Assembly: GCA_964589365.1 (NCBI GenBank)
Contig: CAZPTQ010000126.1
Span: forward strand, 1-15,995
From: M3007 sp964589365
GTDB lineage: Bacteria > Bacteroidota > Bacteroidia > Chitinophagales > Saprospiraceae
Length of the DNA: 15,995 nucleotides
Direction: 5' to 3'
Shown here: positions 1 through 5,839 of the stretch, piece by piece
Numbering within the stretch: position 1 is the first letter of the stretch
Layout: each line of letters starts with the position of its first letter
The notes under the pieces: model-generated
What the model was told of the DNA's origin: nothing
Database searches by the model: none
What the model saw: only the letters and a program-made list of their open reading frames with translations
Translations under genes and position numbers: made by a program

Positions 1-135
1 TTTACGATTTACGATTTACGATTTACGATTTACGATTTTTTTGATCCGAAGAAGGGATGAATCATGCCTTCTTCGGATCAAAAAAATCGTAAATCGTAAA
101 TCCAAAATCGTAAATCCAAAATCGTAAATCGTAAA
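1..135. repeat. Heptad-repeat long hairpin at the nadB 3' end
   Basis: Positions 1-35 are five perfect copies of the 7-mer TTTACGA, followed by T7 (36-42) and a 13-base block (43-55). After an 11-base centre (56-66) the 13-base block returns inverted (67-79), then A7 (80-86), then seven 7-mers (87-135) ordered TCGTAAA, TCGTAAA, TCCAAAA, TCGTAAA, TCCAAAA, TCGTAAA, TCGTAAA. Bases 22-55 pair perfectly with 67-100, a 34-bp stem, and further heptads extend it imperfectly. The nadB stop codon (136-138) directly abuts the array. The T-run precedes and the A-run follows the core on both strands, so it is not a standard U-tract terminator. The left edge is cut by the window. Confidence 0.9.
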
Positions 136-1746
136 TCAAAGCACCGAATATTCCACAAACGGCAGCTGTTCCGGGTAATCTGTGGTATAATGCAAGCCCC
201 GGCTTTCGCGGCGGTGCGAGGCGGAGCGGGTAATGAGATACGCCACCGTGATGAGGTTGCGAAGTTCCATCAATTGTGGGCTGATGGTGGTTGTTTTGTA
301 TAGTTCCTCCGTCTCTTGGTAGAGCAGAAAGAGGCGGTCGAGCGCGCGTTTTAGACGCACATTGGAGCGCACGATGCCAACGTAGTATGACATGATTTCG
401 CGCAATTCCTTTAATCCTTGCGTGATAAGCACCATTTCTTGTGGGTCCGTGGTTCCCTCTGCGTTCCAGTCTGGCACCCCTTCTTGAAATTCCCAGCCTT
501 CCAATTTCCCCACCAGATCGTGCGCCACGCGGTGGGCAAACACCATGCCTTCGAGCAATGAGTTGGAGGCCAGGCGATTGGCCCCGTGCAAGCCGGTACT
601 CGTGCATTCGCCCGCAGCGTACAGCCGATGGATACTTGTATGTCCGTATTCGTCCACCAAAACGCCCCCGCAAGTGTAATGGCAGGCAGGTACGATTGGA
701 ATCATATCTTTCATCGGGTCAATGCCGATGCTTTTGCACTTTTCATAAATGGTAGGAAAATGCGCCAAAAAATCTTCTTTGTTCAAATGGCGGCAATCCA
801 GATACATACACTCCGTGCCTCGTTTTTTCATTTCAGCGTCTATTGCGCGGGCCACAATGTCGCGCGGAGCGAGCGAGAGGCGGGGGTCGTAATGCTGCAT
901 AAACTCCTCGCCCTCAGCGGTTTTTAAGATTCCGCCAAAACCTCGCACTGCTTCTGAAACAAGAAACGAGGGGTTGTCGCCCGCCGGGTTGTAGAGCGCG
1001 GTAGGGTGGAATTGTATGAACTCCATGCCCTCTACCCGGCCTTTGGCGCGGTAGGCCATTGCCACACCATCTCCTGTTGCAATGACCGGATTGGTGGTGG
1101 ATTTGTACACCTGTCCCGCACCGCCCGTGCATAGCACTGTGACCCGTGCAAGGATAGTATCAATGTCGCCATTCTGCTTGTTGAGCGCATAACAACCATA
1201 GCACGCTATGTCTGGTGTAACGCGGATGACCATGCGCCCCAGGTGGTGCTGCGTGATGAGGTCAAGTGCAAAGCAGTGTTCAGATATGGTGATATTGGAA
1301 TATTTTTTGGCCTCTTCCATGAGGGTGCGCTGCATTTCCCAGCCCGTGAGGTCTTTATAATGGAGTATCCGGTGTTCGGAGTGGCCGCCTTCCCTGGCGA
1401 GATCGTATTCGGAGGAACCTTTTTCTTTGTCAAAATGGGCGCCCCAGCCGATGATTTCGCGTACGCGTTCAGGGCCTTCTTCCACCACAATGCGCACGAT
1501 GTCCGTTTTGCAAAGGCCGTCGCCCGCATCCAGGGTATCGGCGATGTGCTTTTCAAAATTGTCTTTTTCGAGGTCCCACACAGCAGCCACACCGCCTTGG
1601 GCATAGCGTGTGTTGCTTTCGCCTTCGACGGTTTTTGTTAGCACGAGTATTTGTCGGTCGGGAAAAAGTCGGGAGGCCTTAACGGCAAAAGTCAGCCCAG
1701 CAATGCCTGAGCCGAGCACGAGGATGTCTGTTTTGGTGCGCGTCAT
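136..1746 (-). CDS. nadB: L-aspartate oxidase (quinolinate synthase B)
   Basis: This FAD-dependent cytoplasmic enzyme oxidises L-aspartate to iminoaspartate, which NadA condenses to quinolinate in de novo NAD synthesis. The 536-residue protein has the usual family length. Visible motifs are the FAD-binding GSGIAG (residues 12-17), NTRYAQGGVAAV (45-56), REGGHS with E119, QFHPT with H247, APRD with R295, PACHYTCGG with H356 and GANRLASNS with R391. These match the E. coli NadB active-site residues E121, H244, R290, H351 and R386, mostly at a constant offset of five. The ATG at 1746 places the glycine-rich motif at the expected distance. Succinate dehydrogenase and fumarate reductase flavoproteins are related, but the aspartate-oxidase motifs make NadB the better call. 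No nadA or nadC is in the window. Its 3' end runs straight into a heptad-repeat hairpin. Confidence 0.96.
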   Translation of the reverse strand: MTRTKTDILVLGSGIAGLTFAVKASRLFPDRQILVLTKTVEGESNTRYAQGGVAAVWDLEKDNFEKHIADTLDAGDGLCKTDIVRIVVEEGPERVREIIGWGAHFDKEKGSSEYDLAREGGHSEHRILHYKDLTGWEMQRTLMEEAKKYSNITISEHCFALDLITQHHLGRMVIRVTPDIACYGCYALNKQNGDIDTILARVTVLCTGGAGQVYKSTTNPVIATGDGVAMAYRAKGRVEGMEFIQFHPTALYNPAGDNPSFLVSEAVRGFGGILKTAEGEEFMQHYDPRLSLAPRDIVARAIDAEMKKRGTECMYLDCRHLNKEDFLAHFPTIYEKCKSIGIDPMKDMIPIVPACHYTCGGVLVDEYGHTSIHRLYAAGECTSTGLHGANRLASNSLLEGMVFAHRVAHDLVGKLEGWEFQEGVPDWNAEGTTDPQEMVLITQGLKELREIMSYYVGIVRSNVRLKRALDRLFLLYQETEELYKTTTISPQLMELRNLITVAYLITRSASHRRESRGLHYTTDYPEQLPFVEYSVL

Positions 1747-1750
1747 GGTG

Positions 1751-1758
1751 CAAACATA
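1751..1758 (-). promoter_or_regulatory. Possible -7 promoter element for nadB
   Basis: On the minus strand these bases read TATGTTTG, a full match to the Bacteroidota -7 consensus TAnnTTTG. A TTTG lies upstream (minus strand 1776-1773), but only 14 bases separate the two, shorter than the usual gap of about 20. The element ends only four bases before the ATG, so a transcript would be leaderless or nearly so. This is a weak call. Confidence 0.25.
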
Positions 1759-1778
1759 ATAAGAGGCTATCCCAAATG

Positions 1779-1896
1779 GTTGATGAAGGTTTATAAAGTT
1801 GATGAAGGTTTATTTTTTGCACTCGAAAAGGGGCGAGTCCCTGCTTTTTTGAGCGAATATCATCAACCCTTATAAACTTTATAAACCTTCATCAAC
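1779..1896. repeat. 22-bp perfect inverted repeat with an added direct copy, between nadB and the lipoprotein gene
   Basis: The left arm 1779-1800 and the right arm 1875-1896 are perfect inverted copies over 22 bp, separated by 74 bases. The left arm continues into a direct partial copy (GTTGATGAAGGTTTAT at 1779-1794 and again at 1798-1813). The right arm is preceded by a degenerate copy (1861-1874). The right arm lies about ten bases beyond the lipoprotein stop codon, and TTACGATTTA between them (1900-1909) echoes the heptad at the left window edge. A transcript through here could fold into a long hairpin, but no U-tract follows it. Confidence 0.85.
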
Positions 1897-1906
1897 TTTT
1901 TACGAT

Positions 1907-2638
1907 TTACCTATACCCCACCGCGATCACGCCGCTCCCCATTATTTTTTGCTCTTGATTCTGAATCGAGTCAAACAACCAACAGGAAAAATCTACGTGC
2001 ATTTTCCAGGTCTTCTCCCCACGCTCGTTCGTTTCCCAGGGCTCCGAATCCAAGATGATGAAGTGCGACAAAGAACCGGATGTGTCCTGGGGTTGGGGAA
2101 GCTGATCGGAACGAAGGACGGATCCATTGGGCGTAACCCATTGGATGACGACGGTGTGTAGCGCAAAGCTGTCGCTGAGCGGCGATTTGTACTCCCAGGA
2201 TTGGTCAACCGCAAAAATCGAATCAGGGCGGACAAAATTTTCCAGCCACTCATTTTTGAATTCAAACTTCACACTTTCAGGGCAATTGCCAATTGGACAA
2301 TCCGCGTCGGCAAACGCGCCAGACATCACCAGTACATTGTCAGAACCCTGCTCAACCCTTGTGAAGAGGTATTTGCCGTCCACACCTGCCGTCATACCCG
2401 CTGTCGTGTTGCTATCGGCTTCAAATCCGACAGAAAACACAGGCGTATCAAATCCGCCATCGGGCGGTTCGGATTTGCAGCAAGCCGACCAAATTGTGGC
2501 GGCGAGTGTAATAGAAATAAGCAATCGAGCATAGTAAACCGCAGAGGCGTAGAGGCGCAGAGGATTGATTTTTATACACTTGGGGTCTCCGCGCCTCTGC
2601 GGTTCATTCTTGCTTAGGTGTTCAAGTATTTTTCTCAT
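1907..2638 (-). CDS. Putative lipoprotein of unknown function, third gene of the sigma/barrel cluster
   Basis: I do not recognise the family. From the ATG at 2638 the frame gives 243 residues. A hydrophobic stretch (about 39-52) ending in SACC, with cysteines at 53 and 54, followed by a polar KSEPPDGG segment, looks like a lipoprotein signal, so the mature protein probably sits in the envelope. The remainder is soluble and likely beta-rich, with no catalytic motif I can see. The ATG lies 16 bases after the stop of the barrel gene, which suggests co-transcription. The start is doubtful: residues about 12-34 are encoded by an inverted repeat resembling intergenic DNA (2537-2604), and no ATG occurs in frame between it and the lipobox. 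A TTG at 2524 (residue 39) would give a compact signal peptide but without a positive n-region. Confidence 0.7.
   Translation of the reverse strand: MRKILEHLSKNEPQRRGDPKCIKINPLRLYASAVYYARLLISITLAATIWSACCKSEPPDGGFDTPVFSVGFEADSNTTAGMTAGVDGKYLFTRVEQGSDNVLVMSGAFADADCPIGNCPESVKFEFKNEWLENFVRPDSIFAVDQSWEYKSPLSDSFALHTVVIQWVTPNGSVLRSDQLPQPQDTSGSLSHFIILDSEPWETNERGEKTWKMHVDFSCWLFDSIQNQEQKIMGSGVIAVGYR
2537..2604. repeat. Inverted repeat inside the lipoprotein reading frame
   Basis: The left arm AACCGCAGAGGC (2537-2548) and right arm GCCTCTGCGGTT (2593-2604) are perfect 12-bp inverted copies. The left arm is followed by further AGAGGCGCAGAGG-type units (to 2563), so this is also a short tandem repeat. 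It occupies the 5' part of the open frame annotated as the lipoprotein, upstream of the hydrophobic segment. It resembles an intergenic palindromic repeat captured by, or extending, the reading frame. Confidence 0.8.
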
Positions 2639-2654
2639 AGTTATTGCTCAGTTT

Positions 2655-4031
2655 TTAAAACAAACGAACCCTCAGCCCCAATTCTACATTACCCAAACCA
2701 TCGTTTTTAACCCCCTCCCCTAAGATTTTGAAGACTGGCGTGAAACGGTACTGCGCCCGTGTCATCAAGGAAAACCGACGGCTCAAACGATACTCCGCCC
2801 CGGCAAACGCCGAGAAATAGTTTCGGTTGTAAGGCTCGGAGTCCCCTTTTACAAATTTTTTGACCGTGGTTTTTGCTCCTCCCAAAGAAGACTCCACGGT
2901 GTATTCCGTTCGATTTTGAACCAAAAAAAGCATGCCTGCTGCGCCGCCACCTTCCAGCCCCCAAGGGCCTTTGTGCCAATGCGCCGACAATGGAACTTCG
3001 AGATAATGTAGTCCGCGGGTTTCACGTTTCCATTGCTCGCTTTTGAAGCCAAACGAGTAGTGCAATTGCTCCACCTGATTGGGATTGGACGAATCTGACG
3101 GTGCCGCGTAGCCAGGCACAAAACGCGCTTGCAGACCCAGCATTAGCGACCAGTTTTTGTCCAAACGATAATCTCCAAATGCACCAACAGCCCAGCCTGC
3201 CCAAGGGCCAAGTGTTTGGGTTTGCTGATACGCCGCTCCGGCCAGCGACAAGCCGAACGAAAAACCTTGATCCTGAACAGGTTTGATTTTCGCTGCAATC
3301 GGCTCCTTGGCCACCGTAGGCAGTTTCCGAGGCTGAAAAATACGCTCTGGTAATGCCACAGGGGTCAGTGGCGTTGGGATGATGGTTAGTGGAATGGTGA
3401 TTGGTGGATTGGTGGATTGGTGGTTGGTGATTGGTGGACTGGTGGATTGGTGGTTGGTGATTGGTGGATTGGTGATTGGTGGACTGGTGATTGTTGGACT
3501 GGTGGATTGGTCGTCGAGTTCGGGGATTTCTTTCTGGCGCTGATCGGTACTACCAACGTTTATAGTCGCATTTTTACCCTCCAGACTTTTTTGTGATGCT
3601 TCTGTGCTTGCCACGCTTTTTGAAGTCCGAAACCCTGCTATATTTTCACTAACATGCATGTTTTCGCGTTGGTTGGTTCCAACCTTTGTTTGATCCTTAG
3701 AACCTGATGATTTAATTGTTTGCTCGCTTAAAGTCGGTTTTCCATCAGTATTGCCTGAGTGCTCCATTTTACCGGTCGAAAAAATTGAATCCTGCTCTCC
3801 TACTTTGTGCTGCGACAAATTTCCAGCAGGTCGCTGCACAAGCAATAACCAGGCAAGCAAGGCCATTGCCAACACCAGCCCGATGAAGAGCCAAAATCTT
3901 CTGCGCCGCTTATCCTCCTCCTTTTCGAGCAAGGCTTGGGCTTGTTCCCAGTATTCCTCCCGGAACTCGAAACGCTCCCCCGGATCGTCGGAGTCAAATT
4001 TTTGTCGCATCAGGTCGTCTATATTTTCCAT
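2655..4031 (-). CDS. Dual membrane-spanning anti-sigma-like protein with outer-membrane beta-barrel
   Basis: The 458-residue protein has four visible parts: an acidic cytoplasmic head (1-44) ending in KRRRR; one transmembrane helix (about 46-65); a Pro/Ser/Thr/Gln-rich tether of about 190 residues (66-254) containing near-identical copies of SPPITNHQST (within about 174-217); and a C-terminal barrel of alternating aromatic and polar strands (about 255-458) ending in LRVRLF, a typical outer-membrane protein terminus. The gene follows an ECF sigma gene on the same strand after 88 bases. This layout matches the dual membrane-spanning anti-sigma factors (Dma) described in Bacteroides, where the head holds the sigma factor and the barrel lies in the outer membrane. 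By analogy it would couple outer-membrane state to the sigma factor at 4120-4677; that role is inferred. Basic residues before the helix support a cytoplasmic N-terminus. Confidence 0.78.
   Translation of the reverse strand: MENIDDLMRQKFDSDDPGERFEFREEYWEQAQALLEKEEDKRRRRFWLFIGLVLAMALLAWLLLVQRPAGNLSQHKVGEQDSIFSTGKMEHSGNTDGKPTLSEQTIKSSGSKDQTKVGTNQRENMHVSENIAGFRTSKSVASTEASQKSLEGKNATINVGSTDQRQKEIPELDDQSTSPTITSPPITNPPITNHQSTSPPITNHQSTNPPITIPLTIIPTPLTPVALPERIFQPRKLPTVAKEPIAAKIKPVQDQGFSFGLSLAGAAYQQTQTLGPWAGWAVGAFGDYRLDKNWSLMLGLQARFVPGYAAPSDSSNPNQVEQLHYSFGFKSEQWKRETRGLHYLEVPLSAHWHKGPWGLEGGGAAGMLFLVQNRTEYTVESSLGGAKTTVKKFVKGDSEPYNRNYFSAFAGAEYRLSRRFSLMTRAQYRFTPVFKILGEGVKNDGLGNVELGLRVRLF
3390..3512. repeat. 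Tandem repeat encoding the periplasmic tether
   Basis: This stretch is built from 7- and 8-base units of the type TTGGTGA, TTGGTGG and ATTGGTGG (plus strand). Two consecutive 30-bp copies, 3411-3440 and 3441-3470, differ at a single base. Because 30 is a multiple of three, the frame is kept and each copy encodes ten residues of the NHQSTSPPIT type. Copy-number change by slippage would lengthen or shorten the tether without a frameshift. Confidence 0.85.
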
Positions 4032-4035
4032 CTTC

Positions 4036-4072
4036 TTGACTGGTGACTGGTTTATTGGTGACTGGTGGATTT
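4036..4072. repeat. Heptad-like repeat just upstream of the barrel gene start
   Basis: Units of the type TGACTGG and TTATTGG lie directly before the ATG at 4031. They closely resemble the units inside the barrel gene's tether at 3390-3512, so the same repeat family is present in both the leader and the coding part of one gene. Confidence 0.7.
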
Positions 4073-4080
4073 GGCGGTTT

Positions 4081-4118
4081 GGTTATTTGGCTTTGGCACC
4101 TCAAATCCCCAAATAACC
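4081..4118 (-). repeat. Inverted repeat immediately after the sigma-factor stop codon
   Basis: GGTTATTTGG (4081-4090) and CCAAATAACC (4109-4118) are perfect 10-bp inverted copies with an 18-base loop. The pair starts one base beyond the sigma gene's stop codon (4120-4122). It could protect the upstream message or reduce read-through into the barrel gene. There is no clear U-tract, so a terminator call is not supported. Confidence 0.65.
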
Positions 4119-4119
4119 C

Positions 4120-4677
4120 TCACCCAACCACCATTTCCGTTTTTATCCAAGATTGTAGTTGTGCTCGGGCATTGCTGACGTGCCACTTAGACGTGCCTTC
4201 GCTCATGCCGAGCATATCACTGATTTCATGGTGACTGAATCCATCAATTGCAAAGAGATTGAAAACCTTCTGGGTCATGGGCGGAAGCCGTTGCAACAAG
4301 GCTTCAATGTGTTGAACATCAAGACGTAGGTCGGCCTCGTTCCAATCAATCGGTTCGCTGGGATAGACCCGCTCGATGTCTTCCGTAAATACTGTGAGTT
4401 CGCGCCATTTCTTTTCGCGGCGGAATTCATCAATCACCGTATTAATCATAATCCGCCGAATCCAGGCTTCAAATGGCACCTCATCGCGCTTGTAACGGTC
4501 GAGGTTTAGGATGATTTTGAGAAAACCGTTGTTCACCGCCGACACCGCGTCCTGTTGGTTGCGCCGATAACGCATACACACCGCCATCAGCACTGGAAAG
4601 CACGAGCGGTAGAGCGCGTACTGTGCTTTGCGGTCGCCTTCATTGGCCGCTTGTAGAAGTTGCGGGTCGAGGTTCAA
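4120..4677 (-). CDS. ECF-type RNA polymerase sigma factor (sigma-70 family)
   Basis: The 185-residue protein has the two domains of an extracytoplasmic-function sigma factor. Sigma region 2 spans about residues 8-90 and includes NLDRYKRDEVPFEAWIRRIM and the following NTVIDEFRR, which bind core polymerase and the -10 region. Sigma region 4 (about 128-178) has LPPMTQKVFNLFAIDGFSHH and a helix-turn-helix around EISDMLGMSEGTSKWHVSNA. Region 1.1 and region 3 are absent, as in ECF factors. The start is a TTG at 4677: no ATG lies between it and the in-frame TAA upstream, and the next methionine falls inside region 2. The barrel gene that follows probably encodes its membrane-bound regulator. Target promoters cannot be told from the window. 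Confidence 0.93.
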   Translation of the reverse strand: MNLDPQLLQAANEGDRKAQYALYRSCFPVLMAVCMRYRRNQQDAVSAVNNGFLKIILNLDRYKRDEVPFEAWIRRIMINTVIDEFRREKKWRELTVFTEDIERVYPSEPIDWNEADLRLDVQHIEALLQRLPPMTQKVFNLFAIDGFSHHEISDMLGMSEGTSKWHVSNARAQLQSWIKTEMVVG

Positions 4678-4724
4678 AGTTGTTTTACAATTTGAATATT
4701 ACGTTTTGGGTATTGAGGTGCTTG

Positions 4725-4760
4725 ATTTTGCGGTATTACATTTTGCGGTTTTACATTTTC
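4725..4760. repeat. 15-bp direct repeat upstream of the sigma gene
   Basis: Two near-identical 15-mers, ATTTTGCGGTATTAC (4725-4739) and ATTTTGCGGTTTTAC (4740-4754), differ at one base and are followed by a partial third (ATTTTCC). They lie 48-83 bases upstream of the sigma-factor start and could be part of a regulatory region or simply another short tandem repeat. Confidence 0.7.
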
Positions 4761-4773
4761 CTGTTTAAAACTC

Positions 4774-4803
4774 CCGCCGAAGGCCGCTTTTGGCCTCCGG
4801 CGG
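4774..4803 (-). terminator. GC-rich hairpin, possible terminator of the 5035-5721 gene
   Basis: CCGCCGAAGGCC (4774-4785) pairs with GGCCTCCGGCGG (4792-4803), a 12-bp stem with one mismatch and a six-base loop. Read on the minus strand it is followed by GAGTTTT, a weak U-tract. It lies about 230 bases past the stop of the upstream minus-strand gene and before the sigma gene, so it could insulate the two. It could equally be a dispersed palindromic repeat. Confidence 0.4.
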
Positions 4804-4888
4804 AAGCGTACGGGTGTTTATTTGTTTGTGTTCGCAAGACTTTACGCAGGGGTTGGCCGGGAGGTTGGGTGGCTGGGATTTTTTTTTA

Positions 4889-5035
4889 AATGTCCAATGT
4901 CCAATAGGGAATGTCCAATGTCCAATAAGCCCTGCGTTTGGCATTTTTAGTTCCTCAATGCGATGAATTCAACGTGAGCGGCTATTTGCGACGCCAACTT
5001 GGACATTGGACATTCCTCCTTGGACATTGGATATT
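4889..5035. repeat. Inverted pair of heptad arrays after a stop codon
   Basis: The left array (4889-4923) is AATGTCC twice, AATAGGG once, AATGTCC twice. The right array (5001-5035) is GGACATT twice, CCTCCTT once, GGACATT, then GGATATT. The order A-A-B-A-A is the same in both, and the two arrays are inverted relative to each other. Paired in register they give a 35-position stem with about 31 matches and a 77-base loop (4924-5000). The right array touches the stop codon of the upstream minus-strand gene (5035-5037). Confidence 0.88.
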
Positions 5036-5721
5036 TATTTAAGCCCCTGCACCACCGCCAACACCAACAGCACCTGCTCCTCTTCAGGCGAGAGATTGCG
5101 CAGTAGTGTGACTGCCCTGGGTATGGGCGACACGGTGCGCTGTCCATTGGTAATGGTAGCAGCATCACTTTGGCCAAGCAACACAGGCCATTGGCGAAGT
5201 TCGGGGTCGGTCTCCAATTTTGCCAGCATTTGGCTTTGTTTGCTGCTGGAGAGCAACACACCGTCTACCAAAACAGCATACGGCTTATCATCCTGCCAGA
5301 TTTCTGTTTCTTTCCCTTTTTGTCTGAAAACGAACTCTTTATCGCTGGTTTTTGCCACAACGACCGAGGTCTTCCCGCTTTTTTGCCCCGCAAATACCAT
5401 TACTGGTTCTTGATAAATGGTGCTGAAAAAGCCTTCAAAAATGGGATCGCGCCAGCCGGCTTTTTTCAGCATTTTAGGCTTCAAGGAAAGATGTGAGAGG
5501 GTTTCGGAATCGCAGGCATTGAGCAGCTCGGGCATCCCCTTGGTGCGTAGTTCATTTCGCATATTCAAACGACCGCGCAGTTTGGCGAGCAATTCTTTCC
5601 AGGCCCGCGAGGCAGGATTAAAGGCGATACTGCCCAACACGTTGGCAATGAAATAAAAAATCCCGGTAATAAACAGCCCCACCAAGAGGGCGGCGAAAAG
5701 CAATCGGAGGAGTGCGGCCAT
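5035..5721 (-). CDS. Membrane-anchored protein of unknown function
   Basis: I do not recognise this family. The 228-residue protein starts with a hydrophobic helix (about residues 5-28, rich in Leu, Phe, Ile) followed by a mixed-charge region and a probably beta-rich domain (about 95-160), ending in an acidic helix around SPEEEQVLLVLAVVQGL. It probably has an N-terminal membrane anchor with a soluble domain. The sequence AGQKSGKT matches the Walker A pattern on paper, but it lies between beta-like segments with no Walker B partner, so I treat it as chance. The ATG at 5721 is preferred over the TTG at 5736, because that TTG overlaps a perfect TAnnTTTG promoter element. The gene is divergent from the secreted-protein gene at 5840. 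Confidence 0.8.
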   Translation of the reverse strand: MAALLRLLFAALLVGLFITGIFYFIANVLGSIAFNPASRAWKELLAKLRGRLNMRNELRTKGMPELLNACDSETLSHLSLKPKMLKKAGWRDPIFEGFFSTIYQEPVMVFAGQKSGKTSVVVAKTSDKEFVFRQKGKETEIWQDDKPYAVLVDGVLLSSSKQSQMLAKLETDPELRQWPVLLGQSDAATITNGQRTVSPIPRAVTLLRNLSPEEEQVLLVLAVVQGLK

Positions 5722-5733
5722 GTTTTTTAGTTG

Positions 5734-5741
5734 CAAAGATA
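5734..5741 (-). promoter_or_regulatory. -7 promoter element for the gene at 5035-5721
   Basis: On the minus strand the bases read TATCTTTG, a full match to the Bacteroidota -7 consensus TAnnTTTG. It ends 12 bases before the ATG at 5721, a plausible short leader. I see no matching -33 TTTG at the usual distance. It argues against the longer TTG-started frame. Confidence 0.45.
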
Positions 5742-5839
5742 ACTGCTTGAGACGAGTGGTTCCGCGTCCCGGGGCTGCACAGAAAAAAGCGTAGTTTTAC
5801 TGCTCGAATTACTGGATTATTTCACAAAAAGACCCGTGC

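Larger units (their letters stand above)
4678..5034. other. 357-base gene-free stretch with three repeat structures
   Basis: No convincing gene or RNA is seen here. It holds a 15-bp direct repeat (4725-4760), a GC-rich hairpin (4774-4803) and the paired heptad arrays (4889-5033). It must contain the sigma gene's promoter, but no good TAnnTTTG element stands out; the closest is CAACTTTG overlapping the TTG start, one base off consensus. Confidence 0.7.

Noticed and set aside
1..135. CRISPR array or Rho-independent terminator
   Set aside because: The units are 7 bases without spacers, so it is not CRISPR. The T-run precedes and the A-run follows the core on both strands, so it lacks the terminator order.
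62..673. Minus-strand open frame running out of nadB into the heptad repeat
   Set aside because: It is a shifted frame of nadB. Its end is repetitive IYD-type sequence produced by translating the 7-bp repeat.
1243..1641. Plus-strand open frame opposite nadB
   Set aside because: It lies antisense to conserved nadB coding sequence with no independent family signal.
4670..4690. -7 promoter element CAACTTTG at the sigma-factor start
   Set aside because: It is one base off consensus and overlaps the TTG that the protein needs as its start, since sigma region 2 begins at once.
5340..5400. Walker A-like AGQKSGKT in the gene at 5035-5721
   Set aside because: It is an isolated match with no Walker B or other NTPase motif, in a beta-like context. 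It is likely chance.
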